A stretch of DNA of 64,000 nucleotides from NCBI GenBank assembly GCA_024236495.1, contig JACKKJ010000001.1, positions 682,001 to 746,000 on the forward strand, read 5' to 3'. The notes beneath the pieces are model-generated. The model was not told the DNA's origin and did not search any database. It was given only the letters and a program-made list of their open reading frames with translations. Each line of letters opens with the position of its first letter. The stretch's first letter is position 1. Origin of the DNA: Paracoccaceae bacterium (GTDB taxonomy: Bacteria > Pseudomonadota > Alphaproteobacteria > Rhodobacterales > Rhodobacteraceae). Below, piece by piece: positions 53,307 to 60,949 of this stretch. The position numbers and the translations under genes were made by a program.

Positions 53307-55367
53307 CTAGGCGTTGAGGTCTCTCAATAGCCGCCCGTGCTTCTTCACCTCGGCCAGAACATCGCCGAAGGTCCGGATCCCCTGCGCCTGCAACATCGGC
53401 ACCAGCTTCAGGAAGGCATCCGCCGTGGCGAGCGTATCGCCGATGGCGGTGTGGCGCGCCTCTTCGGGGATGGTGATCCCGAGGCGATGGGTCAGCGCGT
53501 CAAGGCTGTGGGTCTCGCCCTGGCCGAAGACGACCGCAGACAGAAGCACGGTGTCGAGGATCGGGTGATCGAAGCGCGCGCCGATCTCGGCCTCGTGGCG
53601 GCGCAGGAATTCCATGTCGAAGGGTGCGTTGTGCGCGATCAGGACGGCGCCTTCGGCGAAGTCGTGGAACCGGCGCCCGACTTCGGCGATGGGCGGTGCG
53701 TCGGCCACCATCGCCCCGGTGATGCCGTGAACCTCGGTCGCCCGCGGCGGGATCGGACGCCCGGGATTGACCAGAAGGTCCAGAACCTCGCGCTCGACAC
53801 GGCGGCCGTTGACGATGCGCACCGCGGCAAGCTGCACGATCTCGTCGCCCTGGCTGGGCAGAAGGCCGGTCGTCTCGGTGTCGAAGACGACATAGGTCAG
53901 ATCGGCGAGCGGCGCGTCCAGGACCGCGGCGCTGCGGCCCTTGGAGAGGAGATCGAAATCGTAGACCACGCTGCGCGTGATCGGCGCGGGGCGACGCGCG
54001 GCGCGGCGTGCGTCGCGCAGGGGAAGGCGGATCGCGGCCTGTCCGGCGCCCCGCCGTTCCGGCCAGCACTCGGTGGCATGGGTATCAAGAACCGCGCGGC
54101 CGGTGACGCCGGGGGCGGAAGGATCGACCGGCCGCGCAAGCCAGCCTTCAAGCTGACCGATCCCGACCGGCTCGCCCTGCCACACGAGGTCGATCACCGC
54201 GCCGGCGCCGTCCTGCGCCAGGGTCAGGTCGAAACGCCGTACACCGGAGCGTTCGGCGATGGCTTCGCCGAGGCTGCCGAGCAGCGCCACGATCTCGAAC
54301 CCGTCGCAGCGCAGGATCAGGTCGGCGGCCTCGGTCGTCAGGGTCAGCCCGGCGGCCTCGGCGCGGGCCCGAAGGGAATCGGCAAGATCGGCGGCGCGCA
54401 CCATCGGCAGCGGCCACCACCCGGCGCGTTCGGCGTCGTAGCGCGTTGCCAGATCGTTGATCGCGCGGACCAGCCGGGTCGCCTCGGCGACGAGGGCGGC
54501 CGAGACCTCTGGCGCGTCGCCGCCCTCGGCGATCACCCCCACCGCCGTCTGAAGGTTTGCGGCCGGTCGGCGGATGCGGTCGAAGACCTCGGCCAGAAGT
54601 CGTTCGCGGGCGGCATGGGCGGCAAGGTCGCCGGTCACATCGCGCAGGGTCAGGACATAGCCCCCCCCGGCGACAAGGCGCATCCGTCCCGCCAGGATGC
54701 GCGCCCCCGCGACCGTCGCGCACAGAAGGTCGGAAGCCGCATCGGGATCGCCGATGGCGACCAGCCGGTCATGCGCCTGCCGGATCGGACCATCGCGCAG
54801 ATAGGCAAAGACCTTGCGGTCAAGCCCCGGCGCGGCCCCCGCCCCCAGAAGGTCGACAGCCTGCCCGTTGTAGAACGCCAACTGGTGATCGGCCGAACAC
54901 AGCAGCACCCCCACGGGCACATCGGACAGAAGCGTTTCAAGCCGCGCCTTTTCGTCCGCCAGGCGCACCGTCTCGCGCTGCACCGCCTCGGCCAGGGCGT
55001 TGCGGGTTTCGGTCAGCGATCCGGTCACCGCCGCAGCCGCGGGGGCAAGATCGCCCAGATAACGCGCCGCACCCTCATCCAGAAGCGCGCCGCCCGCATG
55101 CGCCTCGGCGCGCATGCCGCCCGCGATGCGACCGATGGCGCGCGCTACGTTTTCATCGAAGAGATACCAGACCCAAGCGGTCAGACCCAAGAGCGCGAAG
55201 CCCGCGATCGCGCCCGCCATGACGAAGGCGGACCCGGGCCCCGAACTTTCCAGCCGCGTGTATCCGGCCCAAAGGCCAAGGCCGATCGCAGCCATGCCCG
55301 TGAGGGCCAGAAAGGCGAAGAACAGAAAGATCCTGAGCCGGAGGCCCAGTTTCTCAAGCATCGTCAC
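53307..55367 (-). CDS. Membrane pseudo-histidine-kinase fused to a DnaQ-type exonuclease
   Basis: A 686-residue, multi-domain protein. Two membrane helices (about 12-34 and 47-70) come first. A coiled segment (118-146) and a PAS-like domain (about 145-245, PVGVLLCSADHQLAFYN) follow. A DHp-like helix (about 253-310) carries FDRIRRPA where active kinases have SHELRTPL, so the phospho-accepting histidine is replaced by Asp263. The ATPase-like region (about 350-450) lacks a recognisable N-box (ALLGSLGEAI). The C-terminal exonuclease (about 490-655) has the full DEDDh set: Asp496 and Glu498 (FDTETTG), Asp584 (HNAPFD), His639 and Asp644. It overlaps the receiver gene by 14 bases. Exonuclease genes are known near acs/actP in proteobacteria; the kinase-like front end is the unusual part here. 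Confidence 0.82.
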   Translation of the reverse strand: MTMLEKLGLRLRIFLFFAFLALTGMAAIGLGLWAGYTRLESSGPGSAFVMAGAIAGFALLGLTAWVWYLFDENVARAIGRIAGGMRAEAHAGGALLDEGAARYLGDLAPAAAAVTGSLTETRNALAEAVQRETVRLADEKARLETLLSDVPVGVLLCSADHQLAFYNGQAVDLLGAGAAPGLDRKVFAYLRDGPIRQAHDRLVAIGDPDAASDLLCATVAGARILAGRMRLVAGGGYVLTLRDVTGDLAAHAARERLLAEVFDRIRRPAANLQTAVGVIAEGGDAPEVSAALVAEATRLVRAINDLATRYDAERAGWWPLPMVRAADLADSLRARAEAAGLTLTTEAADLILRCDGFEIVALLGSLGEAIAERSGVRRFDLTLAQDGAGAVIDLVWQGEPVGIGQLEGWLARPVDPSAPGVTGRAVLDTHATECWPERRGAGQAAIRLPLRDARRAARRPAPITRSVVYDFDLLSKGRSAAVLDAPLADLTYVVFDTETTGLLPSQGDEIVQLAAVRIVNGRRVEREVLDLLVNPGRPIPPRATEVHGITGAMVADAPPIAEVGRRFHDFAEGAVLIAHNAPFDMEFLRRHEAEIGARFDHPILDTVLLSAVVFGQGETHSLDALTHRLGITIPEEARHTAIGDTLATADAFLKLVPMLQAQGIRTFGDVLAEVKKHGRLLRDLNA

Positions 55368-55758
55368 CCTCCGCGATGTCCGGAACCAGGCGCCTCAGTT
55401 CCTCGCGCAGTTCCTTCAGTTCGAACGGCTTGGCGATGAACCCGTCCGCCCCAAGCGCAAGGCCCTTGCGCCGCTCCATCGCCGATCCGCGCGCGGTCAT
55501 CATCAGGATCTTCACCCCGCGCAGATCGGGGTCCAGGCGGATGTCCTGGCAGATTTCGTAGCCCGAGACCTCGGGCAGCATGACGTCCAGAAGGACCACG
55601 TCGGGGCGGTCCGACCGGATGCGCGGCATGGCGTCGGCACCATTGGCGACCCGGTCGTGGGAATAGCCTTCGCGGGTCAGAAGATAGTCTAGCGCAATCG
55701 CGATGTTGTCTTCGTCCTCGACGACCAGAACCCGGGGCTTCGTCGCGCTGTCGGCCAT
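55354..55758 (-). CDS. Stand-alone response regulator receiver
   Basis: A 134-residue CheY-like receiver with no output domain. The acidic pocket is VVEDEDN (about 13-19), the phospho-acceptor Asp58 is in LLDVMLP, and Thr88 and Lys110 (AKPF) complete the switch. It overlaps the fusion gene by 14 bases and starts one base after the stop of the two-TM gene. Since the neighbouring kinase-like protein seems unable to autophosphorylate, the donor is likely another kinase or a small molecule such as acetyl phosphate (inference). Confidence 0.9.
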   Translation of the reverse strand: MADSATKPRVLVVEDEDNIAIALDYLLTREGYSHDRVANGADAMPRIRSDRPDVVLLDVMLPEVSGYEICQDIRLDPDLRGVKILMMTARGSAMERRKGLALGADGFIAKPFELKELREELRRLVPDIAEGDDA

Positions 55759-55759
55759 C

Positions 55760-56281
55760 TCACCCTCCGTTGCAGGCTGCTGCCAGTAGTTCGTCTTCTG
55801 GCCCTGGCGTCACCCATTCGGCCCCTTCAATCTGGCCACCACCAAGAAGTTGCCCCCCCCGGAACAGGTCCGCGCGGCGCCCTCCCGCGCAGTCGAAGGC
55901 GACCGGCAGGTTCTGTGTCGGCGTCCAGCGTGCGACGACCATGACGGGGGCGACGAATTCGTTCGGGGAGGTCTCGGAATGGACAGCCGCCCCAAGGTCG
56001 AGCGCGATGAACCGCTTGGTCAGCGGAAATGCATAGCTCCATGGTTGCCAGAACGCGGATTCGACGGGCGCCGACACGATCTTGACGGTGTCAGGCAATG
56101 CGTCCCGGACGCGCGGATACCAGCTGTATTCATTCCATATCGCGAAGCTGAACATGGCAAGCCCCGCAACCGATGGCACTGCCCATTTGGGCAATCGACG
56201 TCTGGCGACCAGTGCAATCAGCAACAAGACGCCCGCTGCCCCGAAGCCCGCCGCAATCATTGCCACCAGATCCCATATCAT
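55760..56281 (-). CDS. Two-helix membrane protein of unknown function in the acetate locus
   Basis: I do not recognise this 173-residue protein. Helices at about 5-26 and 34-50 are followed by a soluble C-terminal domain (about 52-173), probably periplasmic, rich in aromatic residues (NEYSWYPRV, AFWQPWSYAF) with two cysteines (FDCAGG and the C-terminal ACNGG). It is 6 bases after the DUF294 gene and 1 base before the receiver gene, so it belongs to the same transcript. Confidence 0.65.
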   Translation of the reverse strand: MIWDLVAMIAAGFGAAGVLLLIALVARRRLPKWAVPSVAGLAMFSFAIWNEYSWYPRVRDALPDTVKIVSAPVESAFWQPWSYAFPLTKRFIALDLGAAVHSETSPNEFVAPVMVVARWTPTQNLPVAFDCAGGRRADLFRGGQLLGGGQIEGAEWVTPGPEDELLAAACNGG

Positions 56282-56287
56282 CGCAGC

Positions 56288-58114
56288 TTACCCCAACATG
56301 CCCTTGCCCTGCCCCACCGCTGACTGCATCGTGCGCACCACGACGAAAGCATCCCGCAGATGACTGCGTTCGAAATCCGACAGATCGGACGGGGCAAGAT
56401 AATTGTCCGGCTTCCGTCCGGCCTTGATCTGGCGCGCCTGGTTGGCAAGCCGCGTCTCGGCGATCAGGTCGTAGGCCTCGGTCAGGTCACGCGCGCCGGC
56501 GGCCGATATCACGCCCGCCTCGGCCGCCGCCAGGAGCCGCGCACGGGTGTTGGCCGCGGCCAGCCGCCCTTGCAGCGCGTAGACGCGGGCAAGGTCGGCG
56601 ACCGGCACCACGCCGTTGTGCTTGAGGTCGATCTGGTTGCGGTGTTCGCCCGAGCGGATGGTCGCGAAACCGCGCAGCAGGCCCAGGGGCGGTGTATGCT
56701 TGAGCGAATTCGAGACCATATGCGCCACGAAGATCGAGTTTTTTGCGGCGGCCTCCAGCGTGGCGGCCTGAAGGTTGCCAAAAAGGCTTGCCGCGCCGCC
56801 GATCGGGCGCAGGTCGAACATGACCGAGGCCAGCATCTGCGCCTCTGGGTTCGGGGTGGCGATCCAGCCGCGGAAATAGTCGCGCCAGACGCTGACCTTC
56901 TGGCACCAGCGCGGATTGGTCGCCATCATGTCGCCAGGGCAGAAGACGTAGCCGCAGGCATCGAGCCCCTTCGAAACGCTTTCGGCAAGGGCGTGGAAAT
57001 AGGCCATGTCGCCGTCGGTGGCCGCGTCGTCCAGCATCAGGCAGTTGTCCTGATCCGACACACCGGTCTGTTCCTGGCGCCCCTGCGACCCACAGGCAAG
57101 CCACAGATAGGGCACTGGCGGCGGGCCAAGTTCCGCTTCGGCCATCGCAAGCAAGCGGCGTGTGACGGCGTCGGCAATGTCGGTGATGAGCCGGGTCACG
57201 ACCTCGTGGGCGTTGTTGCCGCCGACCATCTGCACCAGAAGCGACGGGATGCGGGCGGTCACCGCCGCCATCTCCGCGACCGTTCCGGCGTCGGCCAGGT
57301 CGCGGATCAGCACCGCCGAAGAAAGTGCCTGGAACCGGGTCAGGTCGGTCTGTGTCACCATGCCGGCAAAGTGACCTTTGCGCACGATGGGCAGGTGGCC
57401 GATCTTGCGTTCCAGCATCAGGTGCAGGATGTCCGATCCCAGCGCCTGCGGTGTCAGCGTGACCGGGTCGGCGGTCATGACCGCCGAAACCGGTGTCGCG
57501 CCGTCGCGCCCTTCGGCCAGGACGCGGTTCGACAGATCCCGGGTCGTGACGATGCCCAGAAGCCGCCCGTCGGCATCGACGACACCAAGGCTGGAGACAT
57601 GCGTTTCGCGCATCTGCCGGGCGGCCTCTGTCACCGTCGTGTCGGGGGAACAGGCGACCGGCGCGCGGGCCATCAGATCTTCGACCTTGCGGGCGCTCAG
57701 ATCGTTGGCGCGCGCCTCGCTCCCTCGGGCGCGATTGAAGAAGCGTTCGAACGCCGGAAAACCCGCCAACAGGCGGCGCAGTTCGGCAACAGGCAGCATG
57801 AGAAGCGTGCTGTCTTCGATCGTGCGGGCAGTCGTGACGGCCAGCCCGTCGCGCAAGAGGCCCCGCTCGCCAAAGGAATTGCGCGGACCGAGAAGGGAAA
57901 CAAGGCCGCCGTTGCGATCCAGGATCTCGACGCCACCGGCCTCGATCAAGAAGAGCCCGGAAAGGGGTTCTCCGAAGGCATATATCTCGGTTGAAGCGGG
58001 GGGTTCCCTGCGGCTGAAGGAACCGGCGACACGCGCCAGTTCGTCCCGCGGCAGGCTGTCGTAGGGATGAACGGTTGCGAGAAACGCAGCGATCTTTTCT
58101 ACACTGTCGCTCAA
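56288..58114 (-). CDS. cNMP-binding / CBS / DUF294 nucleotidyltransferase-like signalling protein
   Basis: About 608 residues. The cyclic-nucleotide-type domain (about 15-130, FGEPLSGLFLIEAGGVEIL, NSFGERGLL) is followed by two CBS repeats (about 140-260, VSSLGVVDADGRLLGIVTTRDL; IGHLPIVRKGHFAGMVTQTDL) and a DUF294 nucleotidyltransferase-like domain (CGSQGRQEQTGVSDQDN, with its G-S and D-x-D residues), then a helical C-terminal domain. The start is TTG at 58114, five bases after a perfect AGGAGG; the upstream ATG at 58129 has no good site. Such proteins often neighbour actP/acs and an exonuclease gene. They are thought to uridylylate or sense nucleotides; targets are unknown. Confidence 0.88.
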   Translation of the reverse strand: MSDSVEKIAAFLATVHPYDSLPRDELARVAGSFSRREPPASTEIYAFGEPLSGLFLIEAGGVEILDRNGGLVSLLGPRNSFGERGLLRDGLAVTTARTIEDSTLLMLPVAELRRLLAGFPAFERFFNRARGSEARANDLSARKVEDLMARAPVACSPDTTVTEAARQMRETHVSSLGVVDADGRLLGIVTTRDLSNRVLAEGRDGATPVSAVMTADPVTLTPQALGSDILHLMLERKIGHLPIVRKGHFAGMVTQTDLTRFQALSSAVLIRDLADAGTVAEMAAVTARIPSLLVQMVGGNNAHEVVTRLITDIADAVTRRLLAMAEAELGPPPVPYLWLACGSQGRQEQTGVSDQDNCLMLDDAATDGDMAYFHALAESVSKGLDACGYVFCPGDMMATNPRWCQKVSVWRDYFRGWIATPNPEAQMLASVMFDLRPIGGAASLFGNLQAATLEAAAKNSIFVAHMVSNSLKHTPPLGLLRGFATIRSGEHRNQIDLKHNGVVPVADLARVYALQGRLAAANTRARLLAAAEAGVISAAGARDLTEAYDLIAETRLANQARQIKAGRKPDNYLAPSDLSDFERSHLRDAFVVVRTMQSAVGQGKGMLG

Positions 58115-58173
58115 CCGTACCTCCTGCATGAGTGAGGCGCGCCCCCGAAGGGACGCGCCGGTATTGAGTTCGG

Positions 58174-59931
58174 TCAGTGACCGGTCGCCGCGCCCGCACC
58201 TTTCGGGATGCGGATCGATTCGACGAGGTCCTGGATCTCCTGCGGAGTATCTTCGGTCGCGTTCGACACGACATAGGCGACGATGAAGTTGATGATCGCG
58301 CCCACCGACCCGAACGAGGTCGACTTGATCGACAGAAGCAGCGGATCGGCGTCCGTGAAGCTGTTCGTGTCGGGGATGAAGAACCAGCCCTTGTGCAGGA
58401 AGATGTAGACGACCGTCACGAGCAGACCTGCAAGCATCCCTGCCACGGCGCCCTTGTTGTTGATGCGCTTCGAGAAGATGCCCATCAGGATCGCCGGGAA
58501 GAGCGAGGCCGCCGCGAGGCCGAAGGCAAGCGCCACGGTCTGCGCCGCGAAGCCCGGCGGGTTGAGGCCGAGATACGTCGCGACCGCGATGGCGACACCC
58601 ATCGAGACACGGGCCGCCATCAGTTCGCCCTTTTCCGAGATGCCCGGGTTGATCGCGCCCTTGATCAGGTCGTGGCTGATCGCGGAAGAGATCGCCAGCA
58701 GAAGGCCTGCGGCCGTCGAGAGCGCGGCAGCAAGACCGCCCGCCGCGACCAGCGCGATGACCCAGCCCGGCAGGTTGGCGATTTCCGGGTTGGCCAGAAC
58801 CATGATGTCATTGTTCACGGTCAGTTCGTTGGCGTCCTTGTCGCCGACGTACTGGATCATGCCGTCGCCGTTCTTGTCGTCGAACTTCAGCAGGCCGGTT
58901 TTCGCCCAGTTGTTCACCCAGTTGATGTCCTGGCCCTTGGCATCGGTGCCAGCCTCGATCTCGGCCAGCGACAAGGTGGCCTCACCCACACCGTTCGGGT
59001 AGAAGGTGTTGATAAGGTTCAGACGCGCCATCGCCGCAACCGCCGGGGCGGTAAGGTAAAGCAGCGCGATGAAGACAAGCGCCCAACCCGCGGAAGACCG
59101 GGCGTCGGCCACTTTCGGCACCGTGAAGAAGCGGACGATGACGTGCGGCAGGCCCGCAGTCCCGATCATCAGCGACGCAGTGAAGAGCACCATGTTCAGC
59201 GTCGTGTCGGACTGGCTCAGGTAGGATTTGAAGCCAAGGTCGGTCACGAGGCCTTCGAGGGTCGCCAGAAGCGGCTGGCCGGTCGAGACGTCCGTCGAGA
59301 ACAGGCCCAGACCCGGGATCGGGTTGCCCGTCAGCTGCAGCGAAATGAACACCGCCGGGATCGTGTAAGCGACGATCAGGACGACATACTGGGCGACCTG
59401 CGTGTAGGTGATGCCCTTCATGCCGCCAAGAACCGCGTACATGAACACGATGGCCGCACCGATATAGAGACCGGTTTCCTTGTCCACTTCCAGGAAGCGC
59501 GAGAAGGCGACGCCCACACCGGTCATCTGACCGATAACATAGGTCACCGAGGCGACGATCAGACAGATCACCGCCACCAGACGCGCGGTCGGCGAATAGA
59601 AGCGGTCGCCGATGAATTCCGGCACGGTGAACTTGCCGAACTTGCGCAGATAGGGCGCAAGAAGCATCGCAAGAAGCACATAGCCGCCGGTCCAGCCCAT
59701 CAGATAGGCAGAGGTGTCATAACCGCCGAAGGCGATGATGCCAGCCATTGAAATGAAGGATGCTGCCGACATCCAGTCCGCGCCGGTCGCCATCCCGTTC
59801 ATCACCGGATGAACGCCGCGACCTGCAGCATAGAATTCGCTCGTCGAACCCGCGCGGGCCCAGATGGCGATGCCGATGTACAGCGCGAAGGTCGCGCCGA
59901 CGATCAGCAGGTTAAGGGTATACTGATCCAT
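58174..59931 (-). CDS. actP: Cation/acetate symporter ActP
   Basis: A 585-residue sodium:solute symporter (SSS family) with about 13 helices. GADWMSAASFISMAGIIAFGGYD and AGLPHVIVRFFTVP are SSS signatures. A soluble insert of about 55 residues (about 312-365, rich in Asp/Asn: KFDDKNGDGMIQY) sits between helices and resembles the longer ActP variants that pair with a DUF4212 subunit. It imports acetate, glycolate or similar short acids. It starts 15 bases after the DUF4212 gene. Confidence 0.92.
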   Translation of the reverse strand: MDQYTLNLLIVGATFALYIGIAIWARAGSTSEFYAAGRGVHPVMNGMATGADWMSAASFISMAGIIAFGGYDTSAYLMGWTGGYVLLAMLLAPYLRKFGKFTVPEFIGDRFYSPTARLVAVICLIVASVTYVIGQMTGVGVAFSRFLEVDKETGLYIGAAIVFMYAVLGGMKGITYTQVAQYVVLIVAYTIPAVFISLQLTGNPIPGLGLFSTDVSTGQPLLATLEGLVTDLGFKSYLSQSDTTLNMVLFTASLMIGTAGLPHVIVRFFTVPKVADARSSAGWALVFIALLYLTAPAVAAMARLNLINTFYPNGVGEATLSLAEIEAGTDAKGQDINWVNNWAKTGLLKFDDKNGDGMIQYVGDKDANELTVNNDIMVLANPEIANLPGWVIALVAAGGLAAALSTAAGLLLAISSAISHDLIKGAINPGISEKGELMAARVSMGVAIAVATYLGLNPPGFAAQTVALAFGLAAASLFPAILMGIFSKRINNKGAVAGMLAGLLVTVVYIFLHKGWFFIPDTNSFTDADPLLLSIKSTSFGSVGAIINFIVAYVVSNATEDTPQEIQDLVESIRIPKGAGAATGH

Positions 59932-59946
59932 TGTCCCTGCTCTCCC

Positions 59947-60204
59947 TTATTCTTCCACGCCGTGTTCGCGGTCGAGCTTGTTCATGCGTGCGGCATAAAC
60001 AAAGATCAGAACCAGGAACACGAGGATGGAGCCCTGCTGGGCAAACCAGAACCCGAGATCGGTCCCCCCGACCCCAATACCCGACAACATCGGACGCAGC
60101 AGGATGCCGCACCCGAAAGACGCGACCGCCCAGATGACCAGAAGGATCCTGATCAACCGGATGTTCGCGGCCCAATAGGCGTTGGACGATGATTTATCCG
60201 CCAT
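59947..60204 (-). CDS. DUF4212 small symporter subunit
   Basis: An 85-residue protein with two membrane helices (about 15-40 and 48-70) and the DUF4212 pattern YWAANIRLIRILLVIWAVASFGCGILL, then FWFAQQGSILVFLVLIFVYA. Proteins of this family accompany SSS-type solute symporters. It lies directly before actP and follows AGGGAGAAACAAG. Confidence 0.93.
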   Translation of the reverse strand: MADKSSSNAYWAANIRLIRILLVIWAVASFGCGILLRPMLSGIGVGGTDLGFWFAQQGSILVFLVLIFVYAARMNKLDREHGVEE

Positions 60205-60267
60205 CTTGTTTCTCCCTGAACTCCCTCGTTCGTATCCGGCACCCCGTCATGGGGAACCGGCCTCCCC

Positions 60268-60945
60268 TTATGCCGAGACGCGCCCGACGATGGTGCCCAA
60301 CCCCTCGGCGATCGCCTCGATGGGACCCATCGCGTCGATTGCGTCAAGAACACCCATCGCCTGGTAATGCGCGATCAGCGGTGCCGTCTGGGCGTGGTAG
60401 GCTTCAAGCCGCGCGCGCACAGTCTCGGCATTGTCGTCGGCGCGGCGCTTGAACGCCGTGCCGCCGCATTTGTCGCAGGTCCCCGCCGTGGCGGGCTGCT
60501 TGAATTCGTCATGATAGCCTTCGCCGCAATCCGCGCAGGTGTAGCGGCCCGAAACCCGGCCAACCATCGCGGCGTCGTCAACTTCAAGGCTGATGGCGGC
60601 GGTCACACGACCGCCTGCCTCGGCCAGAAGGCGGTCAAGCGCCTCGGCCTGGCCTGCGGTGCGCGGGAAACCGTCAAGGATCACGCCGCGCGCGGTGTCG
60701 GGCTCGCCCATGCGGTCCTTCAGGATTGCCAGGACGATCTCGTCGCTGACAAGTCCGCCGGCATCCATCACCGTCTTGGCGGCAAGCCCCGCCGGCGTGC
60801 CCGCCGCGACCGCAGCGCGCAGAAGATCGCCGGTGGACAGCTGCACGAGGCCGAACTTTTCTTCCAGCATACGGGCCTGGGTGCCCTTCCCGGCCCCCGG
60901 GGGGCCAAGCAGGATCAGGACGGCGGGGGCGGTCGTCGCGCTCAT
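60268..60945 (-). CDS. adk: Adenylate kinase, zinc-type lid
   Basis: A 225-residue enzyme that converts AMP plus ATP to two ADP. Walker A is LLGPPGAGKGTQA; DGFPRTAGQAE is the NMP-binding signature. The lid contains a Cys4 zinc site (YTCADCGEGYHDEF ... GTCDKCGG). It starts four bases after the acs stop. Since acetyl-CoA synthetase releases AMP, coupling the two genes makes metabolic sense (inference). A second adk may exist near ribosomal genes elsewhere in the genome. Confidence 0.95.
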   Translation of the reverse strand: MSATTAPAVLILLGPPGAGKGTQARMLEEKFGLVQLSTGDLLRAAVAAGTPAGLAAKTVMDAGGLVSDEIVLAILKDRMGEPDTARGVILDGFPRTAGQAEALDRLLAEAGGRVTAAISLEVDDAAMVGRVSGRYTCADCGEGYHDEFKQPATAGTCDKCGGTAFKRRADDNAETVRARLEAYHAQTAPLIAHYQAMGVLDAIDAMGPIEAIAEGLGTIVGRVSA

Positions 60946-60949
60946 GCTG

